From contig CAPQSW010000006.1 in assembly GCA_948688495.1 (NCBI GenBank), positions 42,735-101,469 on the forward strand: DNA of 58,735 nucleotides. The letters are read 5' to 3'. Positions 52,413 to 58,735 of the stretch are shown piece after piece; the stretch's first letter is position 1; every line of letters begins with the position of its first letter. The notes under the pieces were generated by a model. That model saw only the letters and a program-made list of their open reading frames with translations. It ran no database searches and was not told where the DNA came from. Made by a program: the position numbers and the translations under genes. The stretch is from an uncultured Lachnospiraceae bacterium (GTDB taxonomy: Bacteria; Bacillota; Clostridia; Lachnospirales; Lachnospiraceae).

Positions 52413-52739
52413 TTACCAGTCACGCTCCCGGATGGCATCCTCCACATCCATATCAATGTTAAACCATTTAAGAATATAATCTACCGTCTCACCGATACTT
52501 TCCCGTGCACCAGTCTCCAGCTCGCTACCATTATCTTCAAATTCCTCCTGCAGATCATTGACTGCCAGTGTCATTTCGTCAAACTTTTCCTGTATTTCTT
52601 CCAAATCTTTTTCCCCTGACTCCAGAAAATCAATCACCTCCTGCACCAGATTCCTCACTTTATCCACCAGAAAACCAGGAAAATACCCATCCTCATACAT
52701 CTCCTCAAGAAGCTTGTAATCTGCATCAAATTTTTTCAT
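52413..52739 (-). CDS. DUF5713 family protein
   Basis: 108 residues from ATG 52739 (MKKFDADYKLLEEMYEDGYFPGFLVDKVRNLVQEV), which is preceded by AAAGGAAG; a second ATG five codons earlier lacks a good site. The acidic helical sequence with Y-L-EMYxDxYFPxFLVDKV matches DUF5713, a small cytoplasmic family of unknown function. It stands alone between the FMN-reductase-like gene and a VOC remnant. Confidence 0.85.
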   Translation of the reverse strand: MKKFDADYKLLEEMYEDGYFPGFLVDKVRNLVQEVIDFLESGEKDLEEIQEKFDEMTLAVNDLQEEFEDNGSELETGARESIGETVDYILKWFNIDMDVEDAIRERDW

Positions 52740-52817
52740 ATTCTTCCTTTCCAAAATAAATAATTTTTATTTATTTTTATCTTCTCTTTATAACTGACAG
52801 GTTATCAAACATCCCTA

Positions 52818-53507
52818 TCATCTCCACGGACGTTTCTTCCCGTCCCAGCCTTTCTTTCTCCAGTAATTCACATCAGTTTCATTCCACCCGCGCTTCTGCA
52901 GCATTCTCATAACCTGGAAAAATACCTTTGTTTTCATAGATGGTTTCACATGCCCCTGCCTCTTTATTATCTTCTGCGCCAGCCTCTCTATTTTCTTTTC
53001 GATTATCTGTTTCTTCTTTGTGCTGACTTTTTCCCATGAAGTCTCCATCACGGCAGCGCCGTATTTATAAGTTTTGGGAATGCCCCAGAAGAATGTGCTG
53101 TGTGCCATATCCTGGTTCGTACTTTTCAATCCGGCGCCAGCTGCCGTAGAAATACATACTGCCTGTTTCGAAAACATCCTCTCCTCTGGACGATGCACCA
53201 TCCAGCGCCAGCCATAATGGTCAAGAAATGCTTTCATGGCTCCCGTTACGTGATACACATAGACAGGACTTGCCAATAGAATTACATCCGCATCATCCAT
53301 AGCTTTTGTAATTGGAAATAATTTCTCAAAATGTGGACATTTTGTCTCAGATTCTGCAAAACAAAGGGTACAACCGGTACACAATTCTCCAAAATCCCTC
53401 GGCAGAAAAAATTCTGTTACTTCACCATTTAACTTTTCTGCCAGCATCCTTGCAATATGGCAGGTGGAGCCCTCATGGCTCTGTCCATGTATCATTGTTA
53501 TTTTCAT
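52818..53507 (-). CDS. Flavodoxin/NADPH-dependent FMN reductase-like protein
   Basis: 229 residues from ATG 53507 (MKITMIHGQSHEGSTCHIARML). GGGAGG lies seven bases before it; longer in-frame sequence has none. The FMN-binding loop GQSHEGSTCHIA, a CTGCTLCF motif, ADVILLASPVYVYHVTGAMKAFLDH and a Cys-rich start suggest an NAD(P)H-dependent flavin reductase. The C-terminal basic stretch (about 30 residues ending in KKGWDGKKRPWR) is unusual for the family. Electron-transfer function is by family. Confidence 0.87.
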   Translation of the reverse strand: MKITMIHGQSHEGSTCHIARMLAEKLNGEVTEFFLPRDFGELCTGCTLCFAESETKCPHFEKLFPITKAMDDADVILLASPVYVYHVTGAMKAFLDHYGWRWMVHRPEERMFSKQAVCISTAAGAGLKSTNQDMAHSTFFWGIPKTYKYGAAVMETSWEKVSTKKKQIIEKKIERLAQKIIKRQGHVKPSMKTKVFFQVMRMLQKRGWNETDVNYWRKKGWDGKKRPWR

Positions 53508-53520
53508 TGTACTGCCTCCC

Positions 53521-53924
53521 CTAAATCTTCCTGATGACACGGCAGGGATTACCCACCGCCACAGAATTTTCCGGTATGTCCTTTGTGACAACGCTCCCCG
53601 CGCCTATGACAGTTCCAGTACCTATCGTTACGCCTGGGAGAACAATTACGCCTCCCCCCAGCCAGCAGCCGCTTCCAATTTCTATCGGCAATGCATACGT
53701 CTGACAAAAATACTGCTCACTTTCAGGGCTCCAATCCGGCGTAAGACGATCTGATAATTCAACAGGATGCGTCGCCGTATAAAGCTGCACATTTGACGCA
53801 ATCAATACATTATCTCCAATTGTAATTTTATTGCAGTCAACAAATGTACAATTCATATTAACAGACACATCCTGTCATGACAATTATAATTTTCACCCGC
53901 CATACACTTTTCCAATTCGTTCAA
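53521..53924 (-). pseudogene. Maltose/galactoside O-acetyltransferase gene with internal deletion
   Basis: Two parts in different frames belong together. A start-like TTG at 53924 gives NELEKCMAGENYNCHD, which matches the N-terminus of maltose O-acetyltransferases. Then about 60-70 codons of family sequence are missing. The C-terminal part (115 residues from GTG 53868) reads NCTFVDCNKITIGDNV and the hexapeptide-repeat region GSGCWLGGGVIVLPGVTIGTGTVIGAG, ending GNPCRVIRKI. The deletion removes the central domain and shifts the frame. The C-terminal frame is open, but without the N-terminal part it is unlikely to be an active enzyme. Confidence 0.75.
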
Positions 53925-54073
53925 AATATCATCTCCACAAAATTTATCTCTATATTATGAAAAGCACTCTTTTAAGAATAATCTCTAGTATCATATCTGT
54001 CAAGCATTATAAACGTTTGTCTCCAGTCCTGGGCAGCTTATGTTGGAAAATTGGCATCCTGTGTTCTGGGCAA

Positions 54074-54101
54074 TTGAAAGAAACGCCAAACAGGGTATAA
54101 T
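54074..54101 (+). promoter_or_regulatory. Promoter of the LytTR-DUF3021-ABC operon
   Basis: -35 TTGAAA (54074-54079), 16-base spacer and -10 TATAAT (54096-54101) lie about 68 bases before the LytTR start codon. The LytTR protein may bind sequences upstream and regulate itself; I do not see clear LytTR direct repeats. Confidence 0.7.
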
Positions 54102-54168
54102 ATCTTCTAAAGAGAGACATATGAAGCTTTAAGGCTCCAAAGAACAATCCCAGAAAGGCGGCTGTATT

Positions 54169-54609
54169 TTGAAGATAACGATTTGTATTGATGAAAAAGC
54201 AACAGACTTGGAAATCTCCATTACCTGTAAACAATTGACATCTGATATCGAGAAAATTCTGGCAACACTGCGGATGATGAATCACCAACTGACTGCAAGA
54301 AAAGATGACGAAATCCATTTGTTAGATATTGCACAGATTATCTACATAGAGAGTGTGGACCGGAAATGCTTTATCTACACATCGGATGAAATGTATGAAT
54401 CGGATTTCCGGTTATATGAGTTAGAGCAGCGGCTTGAGGAATACGGCTTTTTCCGTGTGAGCAAATCATTCCTCATCCATCTGCAAAATATTCAGTCTTT
54501 GAAAGCAGATATTAACAGGAAAATCCGTGTCACAATGTCGAATGGAGAAGTAATTATTGCATCCAGGCAGTATTCTGACAAATTAAAAGAACGATTGGGG
54601 GTGAAATAA
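54169..54609 (+). CDS. LytTR family DNA-binding regulator
   Basis: 146 residues starting from TTG, with AAAGGCGG upstream. It lacks a receiver domain; an N-terminal helix pair (about 1-45) is followed by the LytTR DNA-binding domain (DEIHLLDIAQIIYIESVDRKCFIYT, RVSKSFLIHLQNIQSLKADINRKIRVTMSNGE). This form, next to DUF3021 and ABC-2 exporter genes, is a known Gram-positive pairing in which the LytTR protein probably regulates the downstream transporter. First gene of a four-gene operon on the plus strand. Confidence 0.92.
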   Translation: MKITICIDEKATDLEISITCKQLTSDIEKILATLRMMNHQLTARKDDEIHLLDIAQIIYIESVDRKCFIYTSDEMYESDFRLYELEQRLEEYGFFRVSKSFLIHLQNIQSLKADINRKIRVTMSNGEVIIASRQYSDKLKERLGVK

Positions 54610-55092
54610 ATGGAAAAAAAGAAAACCGTTTTTGATTATCTGGCACAGGTATTGATTGTATTCGGGTTTACAATGCTGGTCATGAATATTTTCTGCCTTG
54701 CCTTTGGAAACTCTGCAAAGGGTTTTTCCGCAATGTTTGCACTGGCAAACCGGGGAGTTCCAATAGAAATAACTTTTGAATTTTTATTTCTGTCGGCTTT
54801 GATTGTGGGACTCCGTTTACTATTTTTTACGGACATTCTTATTAAGGAAATGCCTGTCTGGCTAAGGACAATCTGTATGCTGACCTCGGTCATTATAATC
54901 ATTGCTGCCTTTATCATCGCATTTCACTGGTTCCCCATAAATATGTGGCAGCCATGGGCGATGTTTTGTATCTGTTTCATAATATCATTTTGGGGCAGTT
55001 ACTTTGTCATGTTTATAAAAGAAAAAACGGAAAACAAACGAATGGCTGAAGCGCTAATGCGCTTAAAAGAAAAGGAGGCAAAAACGAAATGA
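54610..55092 (+). CDS. DUF3021 membrane protein
   Basis: 160 residues with four hydrophobic segments in the DUF3021 pattern (FGFTMLVMNIFCLAFG, EITFEFLFLSALIVGLRLLFFTDILIKEMPVWLRT, VIIIIAAFIIAFHWFPINMW). Follows the LytTR gene by zero bases and overlaps the ABC ATPase gene by four (ATGA). It is thought to modulate the LytTR partner at the membrane. The C-terminus is charged (EKTENKRMAEALMRLKEKE), probably cytoplasmic. Confidence 0.9.
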   Translation: MEKKKTVFDYLAQVLIVFGFTMLVMNIFCLAFGNSAKGFSAMFALANRGVPIEITFEFLFLSALIVGLRLLFFTDILIKEMPVWLRTICMLTSVIIIIAAFIIAFHWFPINMWQPWAMFCICFIISFWGSYFVMFIKEKTENKRMAEALMRLKEKEAKTK

Positions 55093-55814
55093 GCTGTGCA
55101 ATTATGGCAAAAAACCTTTCTCTCAGATTTTCCGGGAAACAAGTATTAGAGAACATTTCATTTGAAATACAGGAAGGTGAGATCTTTGGGCTGCTGGGCC
55201 CGTCCGGTGCGGGAAAAACCACACTGATTAAACTCCTAACCGGACAGCTTAAACAAAATGATGGGTATGCCAGGCTTCTCGGAAAAGATACGAGAGATTT
55301 AAGCCCCATGGAACACAGGCAGATTGGAATTATGATGGATAATTTGGGACTGTATGAACGTCTGTCTGTATATGACAACTTATCATTTTATGCAGATATC
55401 TATCGTACCCCACATAATAAAATCGCAGATATTCTATCAGGCATGGGATTGTACGAGGCACGGCGCAGATCTGTTTCGAAACTTTCCAAAGGTATGAAAA
55501 ACAGACTGTCCCTGGCAAGGGCATTGATGAATAACGCAAAAATTCTTTTTCTTGATGAACCGACTGCCGGACTTGACCCCGCCACGGCAAAGGAAATCCA
55601 TGAAATTTTAGCAGAGCAAAAGAAACAGGGAACCTCCATCTTCCTTACCACGCACAATATGCCGGAAGCGGAAAAACTCTGTGACCATATTGCCATTCTA
55701 AGCGAAGGGAACATCATAGAATATGGCAAACCAGAAGATATTTGCCAAAAATACCATCATTTAAACAAGCTTGAACTTGTTTTCCTGCAACTGACCGAAA
55801 GGGGGCTTGACTGA
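55089..55814 (+). CDS. ABC exporter ATP-binding protein
   Basis: 241 residues. Walker A GPSGAGKTT (about 37-45), signature LSKGMKNRLSLARALM, Walker B ILFLDEPTAGLDP and the H-loop THNMPEAEKL are all present. Belongs to the drug/lantibiotic-type ABC-2 exporter ATPases. Pairs with the overlapping permease gene downstream (8 bases by the earliest start, none by my choice). Substrate unknown; bacitracin- or lipid-like compounds are typical for LytTR-linked systems. Confidence 0.94.
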   Translation: MSCAIMAKNLSLRFSGKQVLENISFEIQEGEIFGLLGPSGAGKTTLIKLLTGQLKQNDGYARLLGKDTRDLSPMEHRQIGIMMDNLGLYERLSVYDNLSFYADIYRTPHNKIADILSGMGLYEARRRSVSKLSKGMKNRLSLARALMNNAKILFLDEPTAGLDPATAKEIHEILAEQKKQGTSIFLTTHNMPEAEKLCDHIAILSEGNIIEYGKPEDICQKYHHLNKLELVFLQLTERGLD

Positions 55815-55815
55815 C

Positions 55816-56508
55816 TTGAATAATACTGTTGCAATTTTTAAGAAACAGCTAAAAGATACATTCAAAAACAAAACTGTCCTCATCCAGTTTATTATGTTCC
55901 CTGTGCTTACCCTGATTATGAATCAAGTAATCTCAATAGAGGGAATGCCAGAGAATTTCTTTGTAAATCTGTTTGCCACTATGTATATTGGGATGGCTCC
56001 TTTGACAAGTATCGCAGCAATTATTGCAGAGGAGAAAGAAAAAAACACGCTTCGCATACTACTAATGTCAAATGTAAAGCCCTATGAGTACTTATTCGGC
56101 ATCGGCGGTTATATCTGGTTTATCTGTATGCTTGGCTCTGGCGCAATCTGCATTGCCGGCAAGTATACACTGCAGGAAAGATTTACTTTTATGGTCGTTA
56201 TGGCAATAGGTATTCTAGTTTCATTGCTGATAGGTGCCGCTATCGGAAGCCTAAGCAGTACACAAATGATGGCTACATCTATAACCATACCCATAATGAT
56301 GGTTTTATCATTTATGCCCATGTTCTCAATGTTCAACGATACCATTGCAAAAGTGGCAAAATTTATCTATTCCGAGCAGATTCGTATAATGCTCAGCCAT
56401 ATAACCACCCTGCAGCCCGGATTGTCTAATATCTGCATTATTATGGCAAATATACTTCTCTTTGCCGTAATATTTACCATCGCCTACAAAAGATGCAGCC
56501 TGGAATAA
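55816..56508 (+). CDS. ABC-2 type exporter permease
   Basis: 230 residues from TTG 55816 (LNNTVAIFKKQLKDTFKNK), with AAAGGGGG about ten bases upstream. A TTG at 55807 gives only a one-base spacer and is less likely. Six hydrophobic segments, including a large loop near the start (IEGMPENFFVNLFATMYIGMAPLTSIAAIIAEEKEKNTLRILLMSNV), fit the ABC-2 family. Forms the membrane part of the exporter. Its stop codon is part of a downstream hairpin. Confidence 0.92.
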   Translation: MNNTVAIFKKQLKDTFKNKTVLIQFIMFPVLTLIMNQVISIEGMPENFFVNLFATMYIGMAPLTSIAAIIAEEKEKNTLRILLMSNVKPYEYLFGIGGYIWFICMLGSGAICIAGKYTLQERFTFMVVMAIGILVSLLIGAAIGSLSSTQMMATSITIPIMMVLSFMPMFSMFNDTIAKVAKFIYSEQIRIMLSHITTLQPGLSNICIIMANILLFAVIFTIAYKRCSLE

Positions 56509-56522
56509 CAGGCTGCACTCTT
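56494..56522. terminator. Hairpin between convergent permease and ldh genes
   Basis: TGCAGCCTG (56494-56502) pairs perfectly with CAGGCTGCA (56509-56517). On the minus strand the stem is followed by TCTTTTG, fitting ldh termination; on the plus strand the T-run is weak. The stem includes the permease stop codon. Confidence 0.7.
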
Positions 56523-56544
56523 AAATAGGCGTATCCACATATAT

Positions 56545-57498
56545 TTATAAATCGAGCTGAGCTGCAATTTCTTTGAGTGTTTTTGCCGAACGTTTGAGTG
56601 CTTCTATTTCGCTCTCATTCAGTGAAATCGGCACATGCGTCTGTATGCCATCTATCCCTACAATGGCCGGCATACTTAGGGCAATCCCCTCAATACCATA
56701 ACTCCCATGCATAATGGCAGATACCGGCAGAATAGACTTCTCATCCCTGACAATACTCTCACAGATACGCCTGACTGCCATGGCAATTCCGTAATACGTG
56801 GCCTGCTTTTTGGCAATAATCTCATAAGCGCTGTTTTTCACATCCTCAGCAATCTGCTGCATCGCCTCCGCATGGTGGAAATGCCCGCGCATTTCACAAA
56901 AATCATCCAACGGAATCCCGGATACATTCGTACTGCTCCAGGCTGCTATCTCGCTGTCCCCATGCTCACCCACAATAAACGAATGGAGATTGCGGCTGTC
57001 CACACCCAAATGCTCACTGAGTGCATATTTAAGCCTTGCCGTGTCGAGAACCGTTCCAGAACCAATGACTTTATTTTCTGGGAATCCGCTTAATTTTACA
57101 GCAGCATAGGTGAGGATATCAACCGGATTTGACACAACCAGCAGAATCCCCCCAAACCCTTGCTTTGCAATTTGGGGAACGATGCTCTTATAAACAGCAA
57201 CATTTTTATTTACCAAATCCAGCCTTGTCTCATCCGGTTTCTGATTTGCGCCCGCTGTTATAATAACAATGGAAGCATCTGCTATATCTTCATAATCTCC
57301 CGCATAAATTTTCATCTGTCCAGCAAATGGGACGCCATGGGCAATATCCATTGCCTCTCCATCTGCTTTGTCAAAATCTACATCAAGTAACACCATTTCC
57401 GAAAAAAGCCGGCTCTGCATTAAAGTAAACGCTATGGCAGAACCGACAAACCCGCAGCCGATAACTGCTGCTTTCCTTGGATTGACCTGGTTTTCCAT
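56545..57498 (-). CDS. ldh: L-lactate dehydrogenase
   Basis: 317-residue NAD-dependent enzyme reducing pyruvate to lactate. GCGFVGS (about 14-20) is the nucleotide loop; ITAGANQKPDETR carries Gln 86, the lactate-specificity residue, and Arg 92. The catalytic His is about 179 in GEHGDSE. The Gln rather than Arg favours lactate over malate dehydrogenase. Full length. No Rex-type palindrome is obvious in the 235 bases upstream, but a search there would be needed. Likely the fermentative exit for the sugars taken up by the galactan locus. Confidence 0.96.
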   Translation of the reverse strand: MENQVNPRKAAVIGCGFVGSAIAFTLMQSRLFSEMVLLDVDFDKADGEAMDIAHGVPFAGQMKIYAGDYEDIADASIVIITAGANQKPDETRLDLVNKNVAVYKSIVPQIAKQGFGGILLVVSNPVDILTYAAVKLSGFPENKVIGSGTVLDTARLKYALSEHLGVDSRNLHSFIVGEHGDSEIAAWSSTNVSGIPLDDFCEMRGHFHHAEAMQQIAEDVKNSAYEIIAKKQATYYGIAMAVRRICESIVRDEKSILPVSAIMHGSYGIEGIALSMPAIVGIDGIQTHVPISLNESEIEALKRSAKTLKEIAAQLDL

Positions 57499-57733
57499 CT
57501 TTACTTCCTTTCATATTCATAAGGTAACGGCACACGTCGCTTCGCATTTGCCTTCCTTCTCTCTCTGATGATTAAGATATCCATCAAAACCAAATTTATT
57601 CGTATACTTAGTAAGAAAGGGTATTCCAGATTATTCTCATAACCAGTTTATTTTCATCGGACTGCTCCATTCCATCTTTTGCTCCTCCTGCATTTGTATA
57701 AAATGGTCACGGATTCTATCTAAGCACTATTTT
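57499..57733. other. Gap between ldh and AAA ATPase genes
   Basis: 235 bases. The minus strand holds a 30-codon coding-like tail with a GGAGGAG-preceded ATG (MEWSSPMKINWL, about 57642-57680), which looks like a gene remnant or a micropeptide, but I would not call it. No strong promoter or terminator is visible apart from AT-rich sequence. Confidence 0.35.
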
Positions 57734-58588
57734 TCATCTGTCTGGGATTCTATATTTTCTTTCCCCCGTTTCTCCATCCTCAAACTCTGTTTCCCGCCTC
57801 TTAAAAAACTCATAAAAATACCGCACATTTGCAAGCTCTGTCCACTTTTTTTCTTCCATCTCCCCGGAATCAAGATCGTAAATTTTTGCATTCAAGGTTC
57901 CCAGCATAAATGGAGAATGCGTAGCGATGATAAACTGACAACCCAGAAACCTTGCCGTTTTATTCAATTCCTCTGCCAGTGCAACCTGATTTTCCGGAGA
58001 CAGGGAAACCTCCGGTTCATCTAATAAATACAGTGCATCCGGCTCAATATAATCCCCCAGCATCTGCAGAGTAGTCTCTCCGTTGGAGTATTTCTCCTGG
58101 GCAAATACCAAACACTCAATATCCTTTTTCATTTTATAGGAATTTCTCAGGTTCTTTCTCTGCTCCTTTGGCATCCCCCTTCTGATATGCTCATACACAT
58201 ATCCATCCTCCAAAATCTGCTCCTGCTGTATTTTCTTGATTTCATACAGGATATCTTCGCTCTTAATATACCTGCTTCCTTTAGGAATCCTGACTGTCCG
58301 TCCATCCTCATCTTCCCCCAAGGAATACTGGCATTCATTTATAAACTGCATAAAATAAGGCGTCGTTCCGAACATATTACTGGTTGCATATTCGTATCCT
58401 TCCAACTGCAGTTTATTGGCAATGATGTTGAGCATCGTGGATTTTCCAGACGCATTATTCCCATACAAAATCGTAATCGGACAAAACAGCAATACTTTCT
58501 CTGCCTTTCCGGCAAATACATTGTATGGATAAATATTAGGATTTCGGACTGTTTTATCCGAAAACAAAAAACTACTTAGGTAAATCAT
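57734..58588 (-). CDS. AAA ATPase, OLD/SMC-like (AAA_21)
   Basis: 284 residues from ATG 58588 (MIYLSSFLFS) with AAGGGG upstream; a longer frame to 58645 lacks an SD. Walker A GNNASGKST is at 43-51, the Walker B region is ALYLLDEPEVSLSP, and the ABC-type signature is within SNGETTLQMLGDYIEP. The order and length fit stand-alone AAA_21/OLD-like ATPases, often linked to DNA repair or phage defence, but no partner nuclease gene is present. Acts in the cytoplasm; the substrate is unknown. Confidence 0.88.
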   Translation of the reverse strand: MIYLSSFLFSDKTVRNPNIYPYNVFAGKAEKVLLFCPITILYGNNASGKSTMLNIIANKLQLEGYEYATSNMFGTTPYFMQFINECQYSLGEDEDGRTVRIPKGSRYIKSEDILYEIKKIQQEQILEDGYVYEHIRRGMPKEQRKNLRNSYKMKKDIECLVFAQEKYSNGETTLQMLGDYIEPDALYLLDEPEVSLSPENQVALAEELNKTARFLGCQFIIATHSPFMLGTLNAKIYDLDSGEMEEKKWTELANVRYFYEFFKRRETEFEDGETGERKYRIPDR

Positions 58589-58735
58589 CGCCTGCCCCTT
58601 CCTGCATTGATGAGCTGTATAACAATGCCGGGCATAACCTTGCATTTTCCACTTAATTAAATCCTACTACCTTCTGGGAAATCTTATATGCTGCCACAGA
58701 AATCTTTCTCCCGCCTTTTCCCGGCAGATTCATCG

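Noticed and set aside
53521..53868. Intact hexapeptide acetyltransferase gene
   Set aside because: The C-terminal frame is open, but the N-terminal half is missing apart from a short remnant in another frame, so a pseudogene call fits better.
57499..57733. Rex operator upstream of ldh
   Set aside because: I could not find a TTGTTAA-type inverted repeat in this gap.
58646..58735. Further gene at the right window edge
   Set aside because: The last 90 bases contain no frame long enough to judge and no SD or motif; the region may belong to a neighbour beyond the window.

Overview
The window reads as a chromosomal segment of a flagellated, anaerobic Gram-positive member of the Clostridia, most likely a gut-type Lachnospiraceae. 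Supporting signs are moderate to low GC, strong Shine-Dalgarno (SD) sites of the AAGGAGG type, a PadR-DUF1700-DUF4097 operon, a DUF1002 secreted protein, a LytTR-DUF3021-ABC operon, a hemerythrin-type sensor, flagellin, and L-lactate dehydrogenase. Family calls come from reading the sequence and from recalled family features; no database search was run.

Layout. 1-4.7 kb, minus strand: two PLP aminotransferases (one HisC), a DUF368 polyprenyl-phosphate transporter, DUF1294 and glyA. 5-16 kb, minus strand: a galactan or galacto-oligosaccharide locus consisting of a LacI regulator, an ABC importer (lipoprotein plus two permeases), a GH2 beta-galactosidase, an unrecognised 611-residue protein, a small zinc-ribbon protein and a GH53 endo-galactanase without a signal peptide. 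Stem-loops follow the first and third transporter genes. 16-22.7 kb: L,D-transpeptidase, tRNA-Pro, RelA/SpoT, a HAD-like/GNAT fusion and a shortened orphan Type III-like DNA methyltransferase. 22.8-31 kb: PadR-DUF1700-DUF4097; DUF5685-DnaJ-flavodoxin; methyltransferase-hslO-nadE. 31-38 kb: a membrane protein, flagellin, DUF1002, a lipase-like hydrolase, a soluble chemoreceptor-like protein and recJ. 38-46.6 kb: a DHH phosphoesterase, asnS with a foldase-like lipoprotein, pncB, and an envelope cluster (flippase-like, NlpC/P60-like, GT2). 47-52 kb: a FliD-like protein with a sigma-28-like promoter, a hydrolase, a GGDEF membrane protein and a hemerythrin/CheX-like/receiver fusion. 52-54 kb: small accessory genes with two decayed genes (a VOC fragment and a maltose acetyltransferase). 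54-58.7 kb: LytTR-DUF3021-ABC exporter, ldh and an AAA ATPase.

The most unusual structure is a family of short repeats at four loci (about 30.9, 35.4, 38.3 and 52.1 kb), always upstream of a gene and in the same orientation relative to it. Each has the order: SD-containing sequence GTCCTAAGGAGG, small hairpin, complementary CCTTAGG(A/G)C segment, spacer. At three loci a second SD copy follows and acts as the ribosome-binding site of the next gene. The complementary segment could pair with either SD copy, and the small hairpin changes by paired substitutions between copies, which fits an RNA-level element. At 52 kb the units are arrayed in tandem.

Other items worth a look: an unassigned protein and a zinc ribbon inside a cytoplasmic galactan pathway; an in-frame coding-like tail after the stop of the GT2 gene; a start-less plus-strand reading frame at 4.7-5.1 kb; a low-complexity His/Asn/Asp tail on the foldase-like lipoprotein; and a polymorphism-prone 18-bp repeat in the sugar-binding lipoprotein.
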